Origin: Asterias amurensis
Lineage: Eukaryota; Echinodermata; Asteroidea; Forcipulatida; Asteriidae
Reading direction: 5' to 3'
NCBI RefSeq assembly: GCF_032118995.1
Contig: NC_092650.1
Location: 17,727,501 to 17,791,500, forward strand
DNA length: 64,000 bases
The notes under the pieces are model-generated. The model saw only the letters and a program-made list of their open reading frames with translations, ran no database searches and was not told the DNA's origin. A program made the position numbers and the translations under genes. Position 1 is the stretch's first letter; every line of letters starts with the position of its first letter. Of this stretch, positions 54,961-64,000 are shown piece after piece.

Positions 54961-56546
54961 CAAGAATGGGCCCGAATATTTGGAATACATTCAGAATGCG
55001 GTCAGAAGTTTTAGAATGCACTTAGAATGCATTCCGGCTCACTCTGCTTCTTTCTAAACGTGTGACTAGGGTTTTAGAAACAGACACTCCAAGAATGTGA
55101 ACAAGACAAAGTCAAAGTCAAAGTCTGTGACAGATTCTTCTTTTAAAACCCTTGCAAACGCACAACATAAAATCACAGCCCTTGCCAAAAGCACTTGAAG
55201 ATCCCAAACAAACAGTCTTTGTCTTTGCTTGGCCGTAAGCAATGTTCAGCTGCTTGTTTGCAAGTTCTTCGTCATTATGAAAAACAGTGGTCTCAAACTG
55301 TGTACCAACATACTGTGTACCAACTGCTCCAGCTCAGTCTTTCTAAAGTCTCAAAACGACATGAGACTTGCTTGAACAGTACATTTTCTGAACCACCGCA
55401 TCTGCCAATAGTTCACCACTGGAGATGAACAGTTGGCACCCAGAACCATAGCCAAATATGTTTAATCCTACTCTAGAAGTATGGGATCTCCGTGTTCAAA
55501 ATGCCACAATCCAAACACCACAATGCCTGCAAAGGCAATGCCTGCAAAGAACATCAATGACATTGACAAAATATGTAGACCGCTAACATAGGGCTGTATA
55601 CAGTTGGTGGAGCCCTGGCATTCAATCCAGAGACTGCAGGTTCAGGTCCCACTCTAGTCAATACGTGAGGTACCGAGGTTCAGTTATTTAACATGTACAT
55701 GTAACAGGGTAAAGCGCAAATAAAATGTGACGTAAATTTCAACAGCTATTCAAACATGCAAACCAGAAACGATTTCTATACAAATAACATCAAACTATTT
55801 TTATTACATTATATACATTTACATTTAACAATACAAAATAATCAATTAATTAGGATTACAGTTGTGAATTGTGTGCAGTTATCTGTGAAGCATTTAGGTT
55901 TATCAAAGTACAAAATGAAAGTAAAATTTTCTACAACAATACATTTGACATCAAACTCAAAAGAGGAAGTTAACATTTTTAAGGACATTTGATTATGAGC
56001 AAAAGTTTACTACTCTGGGTCTAAAAGCATTTTTACATACACAACTAACTGTGCAAGTCTCACACATATTCTAACTTGTTGACCTGTTTAAGTATGCGAG
56101 TTTGTGATGCGTTAAAGCATCGTGTGTGGGACAGAAAAGCGCCCACAAGAATGTTCAAAATATGCATAAGACTTGCCAGGTCTCTTGGGTCTAAACACAA
56201 ACACTTGTTCCACAATGATTCTATGCACTAGGGTTTTTCTAATGAACAATTGTCATGATTGTTTCTTAACATGAAAATTTCCTTGAAAAGTTCTATCACC
56301 GGGGGCCAAATTTCACAATAGCTGGTAAGCATAAATTTATGCTTAGCAGATACTATAGCATGCGAGTTGAGGTAAGGGCACAATTGAAATGCATTGACTG
56401 CTTGAACAAAACACAGTTTTACTCACAGAAACGAGTTTCCCACTATTTTTTAAGCCACTTAGAAAAATTTCTGTAATTTTGATCCACATAATAGAGTGAT
56501 GAGGAGTATCAATGATACATTGTACATTATGTTTGTTCATGGTGCA
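54961..56546. other. No gene seen
   Basis: Contains a tRNA-like B-box fragment near 55640 ('ttcaggtcccactctagtca', related to the 9.6-kb element) and a family-F fragment near 56305. No supported coding frame. Confidence 0.5.
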
Positions 56547-56913
56547 TTAAAGGAACACGTTGCCTTGGATTGGTCGAGTTGGTCTTTAAAAGTGTTTGTA
56601 ACCGTTTGTTATAAAATGCATATGGATAGAAAGATGTTATAAAAGTAGAATACAATTATCCACACAAACACGCCTCCAAATTGCATGGTTTTCCTTTTAC
56701 CTCGTCGACTAACACGGTCGGCCATTTATGGGAGTCAATTTGACTCCCATAAATGGCCGACCGTGTTAGTTCGCAAAGTAAAAGGAAAACCACGCATTTT
56801 TGAGGCAAATTTGTGTGGATCATTGTATTCTACTTTTAAAACATCTTTCCAACCATATGCCAACCGGCTTTTTATAGACCAATTGGTCCGATCCAAGGCA
56901 ATGGTTCCTTTAA
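56547..56913. mobile_element. Family A TTAA palindromic element, copy A5
   Basis: Same ends, TTAA on both sides; a short deletion lies in the right arm. Downstream of the CFAP90-like gene. Confidence 0.92.
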
Positions 56914-57139
56914 GATATCTCGCCTAGCTTTGATTGGCTTGTACATTTAGCACTACAGGACATAATCTGAAAATGAGCCACAAACACATCATCATTATAG
57001 GTAATCCGGTGAAATTATTTGCACATGGTCATCATCAAGATCGCATCACAATTTTTCCTCCTTCCAAATCCGCCACGGCATTCCAACCAACAACACCAGA
57101 CGTCTTAATGTAGAAACTTCTTCAAGCAGTTGGACCTTC

Positions 57140-60100
57140 TCAGTGCTCCTCATTGGATATATTGATTCCAGTCCGACTGTAAAACTCCGTCTGGACATGC
57201 GCGATGCGGACGTGGTCCCGACCAGGCGGATCGTTGAACGTCTCCAAACGATGTCCGTATTCTGACGACATTAATGTTGGGATGATCTTCACTTTCTCCT
57301 GATTGTGGTAAACACAGAAAAGGTAAATGTTAATATTGATTCAATAAATAGGCCTTATCTAAAGTTGGAACAATAAACTGCAGAGGCAGATATTTTACTT
57401 ACAGATATTTTATAAAAGTAATAAACCATGAGGAAAACTTAACGGGTGGTAATTTTTATTTCAATTTTGGGGTGCACATAAACAATTTTGACCCTGAGAC
57501 CTCCCTATATAAATTACATCTATATCGTTGTTCGGTGGGAAGGGATGGGGGCAGGGGTGCCAGCCAGAAGCTATTCAATCTGTCCCCGTCGTCGCACCCA
57601 ATTTAAAAACAAAATCTGTGAAAAGCAGTAACACAGGGTTCATCTGAAGGGGTTGCGACTTGGTTTAAATTCATATTCATTGTTCAAATAAGCTTTCCAA
57701 AAAATTTATAAAATGTGTGCTCAATAAAAAATTAAAACTGAACTATAAAGTTTGATGTCCATTTAAAAACAAAATTTCTACAACAACAATTCTCCGAATG
57801 CAGTGAATCATCATTAATTTATTCAAAAAAATAATTTCACAAGTCCATCATCTGGAAGAAATTTGCAATAAAATAAAAGATTACATTTTTTCAAGGTCAA
57901 TTGAAGCACTGCTAATAAGTAATAAAAAGTATGAAAAAAGGTCGTTAAGTGCAACAATGTATTCCACATGTGCCAATGTAATCTTGGATAAACCTTTTTT
58001 TTATTTTTTTTACAAACATTTCTTTTTAGAGTGGCAATTTAATACTTCATAAATTATTAAGTTAAAAGCAGAAACCGAAACATCAGTTATGCTGTTATAC
58101 AACGTCCAGCAAACTTACCAGGCTGGTAAATTAACCTTTGAGAGGGCAAGACAATTTTAATTTTTCTAACGGACACTTTTAGTTGCAATTTTTTCAAAGT
58201 CTAAAGGATTTATTTATTTTTTATTTTTTATTCTATTTTTATTTTATTTTTTTTGGGGGGAGGGCACACAAAGGCCAACACCAGGGCCCAATTTCATAGA
58301 GCTGCTTACGCAAAAAATTCATTGCCTCGTAAAATCAGATTACCTGCCAAGACTCCACTCAATTGTTATGCTAAGTAAACAACAGCTAAATACTAGTCAT
58401 AAGCAATGTATATGGCATGAAATTTTGGCCAGTAACATGTGTAATATAAGCGAGCTATTTTCGTGCTTAAGCAAATATTTTGCTTAAGCAGCTCTATGAA
58501 ATTGGCCCCAGGACAACAGACTGCAGGCCTATAGCCTTTTGGCAGTTGGTAAACAGACATTTTTAGGACAAGGGCCGACCTACTTTTCACATTGTGCTTT
58601 TAAAAAGACTTTCAGGCCATTTGATGCAGATTTTGTTCAACTTTTCTAAGAAAATTTAAGTAGAAATCAGACTAAAGTTAGACGAATATCATGCCTCGTA
58701 CATATACATGAATTGTAAAAGTATTTAGCAGCACACACACATTCGAAACTGGCCCATTGTGCATTGTATTTGCTTTTTTACTTATGCTCCCAAGTAACCT
58801 GGTCTCATTTTCATGGCTCTACAGTACGCAAAGCATCTGCGTTTGAGGAAGCAGGGAACTTCGCTTACACAGCAAAATTCTCAACTAGCCCTGCAAGCGG
58901 AAAATCATGATTGTAAGCGCAGAATTCGGCGATAAGCAGTAGAGCCATTTGAAATTGGGCCATGGACAGTAGGCCTACAGCAATTAAAGGTTTCGTAGCT
59001 TTCATTAAAAAAACTAGGACATGAGCAGACATTAAGATTTATGGTGATTTAACAGACTTTGTTATATATTATATAGGCCACAAATCATGTAAAGGCCTAA
59101 AGGTCTTCCTCTTAAAAAACAACTGGGACATGAGCGGACATTAAAGGAACACGTTGCCTTGGATCGGACGAGTTGGTCTATAACAAGCGTTTGTAACCCT
59201 TTTTTTATAAAATGCATATGGTTGGACAAGTTTGCCTCGAAATTGCGTGGTTTTCCTTTTACTGTGCGAACTAACACGGTCTGCCATTTATGGCAGTCAA
59301 AAATTTGACTCCCATAAATGGCCGACCGCGTTAGTCGACGAGGTAAAAGAAAAACCGTGCAATTTCGAGGCATGTTTGAGTGGATCATTGTATTCTACTT
59401 TTACAACATCTTTCTACCCATATGCGTTTTATTAAAAACGGTTACAAACGCTTTTCAAAGATTAACTCGACCGATCCAAGGCAACGTGTTCCTTTAAATG
59501 TTGATTATGGATATCTTCCTAGGGTCTACCCAATGTTATTACATAGGTTTTGTTAATATAGGCTACGGATCGTGTAATTACCTCATTATTAACAGTTAAT
59601 CCTTTAGACTTAGCATGCTCCCTATCGCATCGATGAAGCTTGTTGTTGTAGCCCTCTTGTTTGTGGAAGAGTCTGTCGTATGTAGAATGTGGTCTCGACT
59701 GGAAACAAACAGAAACACATCAAGGTAGGGTCATAGATTTGCTTTGTCAACAAAATACTGATTTAGAGAGAAATGCAGAAACAATGTCTACTCGCTGAGA
59801 AGTTAGGAACAAAATCTGTCCTGACATTTCCCAGAGAAGTTTACGAATTGCATTATTTAAATTAGGCCTACATGTTATACATGCCACCATAGTGACTCTA
59901 ATTTTTTATAGCTAACGTTAGGCCGAATAAAACCCTTACATAATGACATCACAAAACCAGTACCAAAATTAAAACCTAAATGTATGATATTGAATTGTAT
60001 TCAGTTGTATTACATGTATATTGTATATTATTCAAACCAACAGCGGACGAATTGTCAAGAAAAAATGAAACTAATCAAAGATTCCTTAAATATCCATAAA

Positions 60101-62473
60101 AACTAAATTTATTATAATGCTAAACAGAATTGCAATTAGAAAAAGATAAATTAATACACAAAAGAATAAACAAACTTGTAAAAAAAAAACATGCATAATT
60201 ATAAAACTAATTCAGCAAAAAAACAAAACAATATAACAGCAGAAACATAGTTTACAAAAAACCAAATCAGCCACCACACCTTGAATTTGGTTAGTTGCGA
60301 TAACGTAACCCTCCTTCCGGCCGTCGGAAGGCGGGTTACGTTATTGCAACTAGAATTTGGTGTGCTAGACCATGGAGGAACAAATTAGGATTTCTCCATG
60401 GCTAGACCAGTTGGCCACGACATCCCGTAGGATGGAGGAAGGAAAATACATCACGACAAAAGCATACAAGACTCAAAGACTTACAATATTTTTGTTCTTG
60501 TTTAGAAGCATGAAATTGGTCTTCCCTAATTTCATGTGTTAAACTTACACGGATCATAATAAATACAAGTAAAGCCAAGCAAAGGCATAACAACAATATA
60601 CAATATTTAGAAACAAAACAAATGCACATTTACAATAAAAAAAAGAGTGAACCCTTATAAAATAAACTTATATTAATAATATGTACAGAACATAAAACTA
60701 TGAAAATATAACACAAGAATAGAAAGAACCTTTCCTGGACATTAGCACATCAAATTCTAAGTCAAATATAGTTTAAAAACTATGGGCTTTTATTTGGAAA
60801 AGTTTCCGTATGGCGCCACCACTTTTTCATTCGAAATAAAATAATATAGTATCTAATTTACCTGATTGATATATCCCTTTTTGTAAAAATGAGTGCAAAA
60901 GTGGTGGCGCCATACGGAAAGTTATCCTGTTATTTTTAGACCCAGTTCCTAACATGCCTGGGGCACTGTATTGTAGTCCCTTCCTTTTTCGAAATGATTG
61001 TGTCATCATTCACTATACATAATATGCGACCACCGAGAATGAGGAAAAATTTCGAAGGGCAGTGCAGTATATCGCCCCAGTAAACTGGGTATAGCAGGTT
61101 GTTATGGTGGCCCTGAAGGGACATCGCATATCGCGATGTCGTGAAACAATTCGCAAATATGTGCGCACACGTATGCAATGTCGTGAAACAATTCGCGAAT
61201 ATGTGCGCACACGTATGCAATGTCGTGAAACAATTTGCGAATATGTGCGCACACGTCTGCGAATATTATTTGCGATGTCGTGAATTTTATTGCATACCAT
61301 GTTGCATACCTTTGAATAAAATGTCTAATGATCTGGGGGGTTTCTTTCCAACAGTGAGATAAGTGGTAGTCATTGCAGCAGTAGTCTTTGTTGTGAGGCA
61401 AGCGAGGCGGGTGGTCGTCCTTGGCCTGGTGCCAAGTTCCTGGGTATACACATGCTTTACAGAGGGAGCCTGCTGTAGCGCCACAGTACTCCCTAGATCG
61501 GTAACAAATTATCCACAACTATGACATCATCCTAATGGTATGCAACATGGTATGCAATAAAATTCACGACATTGCAAAACAAATCGCACTCGTGTGCGCA
61601 CATATTCACGATTTGGTTCACGAAATTGCATACGTGTGCGCACATATTCACGATTTGGTTCACGAGATTGCATACGTGTGCGCACATATTCGCGATTTGT
61701 TTCACGACATTGCATACGTGTGCGCACATATTCGCGAATTGTTTCACGCCATTGCATACGTGTGCGCACATATTCGCGAACTGTTTCACGATATTGTATA
61801 CGTGTGCGCATATATTCGCGATTTGTTTCACGACATTGCATACGTGTGCGCACACGTTTGCATTATGCGATGTCCCTTTGGGGCCACCATAGGTTGTTGA
61901 CTAGCCCCATAAATAGGTCCAATCATAGTCCAATCCACTCCGTATCCTTACCATGCTTACGGAGTGGATTGGACCGATTTATGGTCCTAGTTGTTGACTT
62001 ATTGGAACGGATGGTTTAACTGGAACATATGGTTCATTCATAGAGCTCTGGAGTTCATGGTTTAGCCTAGGGATAACTTTCCGTATGGCGCCACCACTTT
62101 TTCACTCATTTTTACAAAAAGGGATATCTCATTGAGGTAAATTAGATACTATATTATAGCATATCGAATGAAAAAGTGGTGGCGCCATACGGAAACTTTT
62201 CCTAGCCTAGCCCCAAATTTATGAAGGACTCAACTTTAGACCTGGCCACAAAATGGGGTTAAGCCGACCCGCCGACCCGAAAATGTCTGGTTTGTTTACC
62301 TTTGTTGTGCTGTTGAACACGGTGTGGTCAGGGGAATCATTTCGTACTGTGGGCACGAAACTAAAAGCCGACTTTGCTGCTATGGGTTCGCCATTGTCCA
62401 TAAGACCAGGATAACTGTTAAGATCACCTGCTTTTTTCCTAAGATCGTCCAAAACTGCCGTAACAACCTCCAT
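57140..62473 (-). CDS. CFAP90: CFAP90/C5orf49-like small cilia-associated protein, 3 exons
   Basis: Exons in transcript order: 62473-62300 (58 codons), 59698-59582 (39 codons), 57298-57140 (52 codons plus TGA). All introns are GT-AG and phase 0, giving 149 residues. Exon 2 carries a charged segment (RPHSTYDRLFHKQEGYNNKL, then LHRCDREHAKSKGL). Exon 3 carries SSEYGHRLE and ends HVQTEFYSRTGINISNEEH. Size, exon count and these motifs fit the vertebrate C5orf49 family (now CFAP90), a small protein associated with motile cilia. The family name is from memory of its general pattern, not from an alignment, so the assignment is moderate; the gene model itself is strong. No signal peptide or membrane span is visible. 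Intron 1 (59699-62299) is packed with mobile elements; intron 2 (57299-59581) holds a TTAA element and other repeats. Confidence 0.68.
58283..58508. repeat. Family F repeat, full copy
   Basis: AGGGCCCAATTTCATAGAGC to GCTCTATGAAATTGGCCCC. Well preserved. In CFAP90 intron 2. Confidence 0.82.
59141..59497. mobile_element. Family A TTAA palindromic element, copy A6
   Basis: Same ends, TTAA on both sides; the left arm has an internal deletion near 59225. In CFAP90 intron 2. Confidence 0.92.
60292..60352. mobile_element. 61-bp hairpin MITE
   Basis: Near-perfect hairpin from TAGTTGCGATAACGTAACCC to its inverse, with a 5-base loop, flanked by a perfect 9-bp duplication GAATTTGGT (60283-60291 and 60353-60361). 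The duplication marks it as an insertion, not a chance palindrome. Confidence 0.85.
60796..60926. mobile_element. Family G MITE, copy G2
   Basis: Near-identical to G1 (131 bp). Flanks TTTTATTT and TGTTATTT form an 8-bp target duplication with one mismatch. In CFAP90 intron 1. Confidence 0.88.
61104..61890. mobile_element. Foldback element 2 with 42-bp minisatellite arms
   Basis: A 787-bp element with ends ATGGTGGCCC and GGGGCCACCAT, and a perfect 8-bp target duplication AGGTTGTT at 61096-61103 and 61891-61898. Each arm carries a 42-bp unit (GTGCGCACACGTATGCAATG plus TCGTGAAACAATTCGCGAATAT): about three units at 61140-61265 and six to seven at 61590-61860, in inverse orientation. The spacer at about 61313-61538 is non-repetitive. 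It lies in intron 1 of the CFAP90-like gene. Confidence 0.88.
61901..61990. mobile_element. 90-bp hairpin MITE next to foldback 2
   Basis: Ends CTAGccCCATAAAT and ATTTATGGtcCTAG enclose a hairpin (TCCAATCCACTCCGTA and its inverse). TTGTTGACT occurs at 61894-61902 and again at 61991-61999, a target duplication of 7-9 bp. Confidence 0.72.
62071..62202. mobile_element. Family G MITE, copy G3
   Basis: 132 bp, inverted relative to G2, with a perfect 8-bp target duplication TAGCCTAG (62063-62070 and 62203-62210). It lies about 100 bp inside intron 1 from the first CFAP90 exon. Confidence 0.88.
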
Positions 62474-62765
62474 TTTTAGTCTGTTTGAGTTGACAAATTA
62501 CGGAACTTCACGCAGCGACAACCAGTTTAGAATGTACATGTGTGTAATTCCGACGGTTCGCAACATCACTATGTCTTGTGTGCACATTAACAACCGGGTT
62601 ACCAGCGATCTAAGCAAAGCCCCACTTGTTGTTGAACGTTGTGTACAGAGGGGTGTGGCGTACCCTAGGCAATGCTAGTTTTGATGAATATTCATAAGTC
62701 AATTCATTAGGTGGCCAATCAACTCCCGCGCAGTACTTTAACATGAGCTCGGTGCTTTTAGACTG

Positions 62766-63150
62766 GGGGCCTGCTTATGCAAAAAACTTGCTTAATCAAG
62801 CACGGAAATAGCTCTCTTGTTTAACACATGTTACTGGCAAAAACCCCAAGCCATATACAATGCTTATGACTGGTATTTAGCTGTTGTTTACTTAGCATAA
62901 CAATTGAGTGGAGTCTTGGCCCAATTTCATAGAGCTGCTTAAGCAAAAATTTCTGCTTAAGCAAAAAGTTCGTTGCTTAGCAATATCAGATTACCGGCCA
63001 AGAATCCTCTCAATTGTAATGCTAAGTAAACAACAGCCTAATACTAGTCATAAGCAATGTATATGGCAGGAAATTTTGGCCAGTAACATGTGTAAAATAA
63101 GTGAGCTATTTTCGTGTTTGCTTAAGCAGCTCTATGAAATTGGCCCCTGA
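62766..63150. repeat. Two overlapping family F repeats
   Basis: A 5' half copy in inverse orientation (62766-62920) runs into a full copy (62920-63150) very similar to the one at 58.3 kb. Upstream of the CFAP90-like gene. Confidence 0.78.
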
Positions 63151-63248
63151 TCTCTATGGTACAACTCACTCTTGAAAATTATGTCTACCTCCATTATATT
63201 ACTAAATACTCTATGTTTCGTTGAGAGAGGCTAGGTACATCCATCGTT

Positions 63249-63432
63249 AAAAGCACTGGACACTATTTACTGAAAACAAAACAAAATTGTAAGCATAAAA
63301 ACTTACTTGGTAACGAACGAACAACGGGAAGCTTTAAAACATTGTAATGAAACGGGCTCCCACGTAACATTTTTTTTTAGCTTGCAAGGAGTAATGCATC
63401 GTTACAATATTTGAATTGACTTCGAGACCTCT
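63249..63432. mobile_element. Family C element, inverse partial copy
   Basis: Starts 'aaaagcactggacactatt' and reaches the 'cttcgagacctctta' centre; the other half is missing. Confidence 0.65.
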
Positions 63433-64000
63433 TATACAGTTTACCTATTCTGCAATGCAGATAAAAACAGAGCAAACCCGTATAACACAACCAAGTAGAG
63501 TTTTAATTGTTTAAAAACATGTAGATAAATAAAATAACTGCAAACAGAACTATACAAAAATAAATATACTAACCTAAAAAATAATATTGCAATAAAAAAA
63601 TACCATAAAGTAAGTTTTATGATGAAAACGAATAGATAAACGAAAAATAATACAGTGTAAAATACTTAAACCAAACCTTACAAACAAAGCAATTTATAAT
63701 TAAACTTTACATAAATACAAACCAATCGAAAACATGTCACATTTCACGTTTTATAGTATAGTTGTGTTTGTTTATTTCTTTTACAGTAAACATTACAATT
63801 CATACTACAATAAAAAATAGTAACACATAACAAAATAATTGTTTTGGATGGGTGTCACGGACTTCCTGCTTGCAACGAATTGAAGATACATGAACTTTAG
63901 ACTCACTCGGAAACCACCATGAGACAGTTCCCCCAGGTCCAATCACGTAATGTTCGATCGCCCCCTCACCAGGCCAGAAGCCCAACCTCGCTCACAGAGG
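63433..64000. other. Window end, no supported gene
   Basis: A/T-rich to about 63840, then a GC-richer stretch (63850-64000) with a short minus-strand frame (61 codons, TTG start, EHYVIGPGGTVSWWFPSESK). The composition change may mark an exon or a repeat that continues beyond the window. Confidence 0.3.

Noticed and set aside
61535..61900. Several long overlapping frames with repeated CAHI/RVRTYSR motifs
   Set aside because: Translation of the 42-bp minisatellite of foldback 2; open in many frames because the unit length is a multiple of three.
63800..63985. 61-codon minus-strand frame with PGGTVSWWFPSESK
   Set aside because: Starts with TTG, has an upstream in-frame stop and no clear splice acceptor. 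It could be part of an exon or repeat continuing beyond the window, but cannot be supported.

Overview
The window is metazoan nuclear DNA: AT-rich, with intron-split genes and a very dense load of palindromic non-autonomous DNA transposons, tRNA-derived SINEs and Penelope/LINE remains. The protein-coding content and repeat style suggest an invertebrate deuterostome, most likely an echinoderm such as a sea star. That assignment is an inference from style; no species-diagnostic locus was recognised.

Three genes can be assembled from the sequence. (1) A minus-strand TMX3-type transmembrane thioredoxin/PDI gene has 14 coding exons between 30224 and 5201. All splice phases close and it encodes about 449 residues, with a signal peptide, a CGHC active site, a C-terminal membrane span and an acidic tail. 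(2) A plus-strand gene at 40028-49937 has one giant exon of about 8.6 kb plus a short last exon. It encodes a very large, acidic, serine-rich protein with C2H2-like zinc fingers, an AT-hook-like GRP motif and at least six SUMO-interacting-motif-like segments; its frame is broken once near 40.8 kb. I do not recognise its family. (3) A minus-strand three-exon gene at 62473-57140 encodes a 149-residue protein resembling C5orf49/CFAP90, a small cilia-associated protein. The three genes show no operon-like or pathway relationship. TMX3 acts in ER disulfide chemistry, the giant protein looks nuclear, and the CFAP90-like protein looks ciliary.

Layout: 1-5.2 kb, repeats downstream of TMX3; 5.2-30.2 kb, TMX3 with repeat-filled introns, including a Penelope-like retroelement with a long open frame at about 10.9-13.5 kb; 30.7-33.6 kb, a 2.9-kb foldback element with 21-bp minisatellite arms; 34.9-37.5 kb, a tandem satellite of about 375 bp interrupted by a hAT-like insertion; 40.0-49.9 kb, the giant-exon gene; 50-57 kb, repeats; 57.1-62.5 kb, the CFAP90-like gene, whose first intron holds a cluster of nested mobile elements including a second foldback element with a 42-bp minisatellite; 62.5-64 kb, repeats.

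The most interesting material is the mobile-element biology. Two foldback elements share 21/42-bp minisatellite periodicity, matching ATGG(C/T)G ends and 8-bp target duplications. TTAA-specific elements of three families landed in the same TTAA inside copies of one host repeat. A 61-bp hairpin with a perfect 9-bp target duplication may be close to the minimum size of a mobile element.
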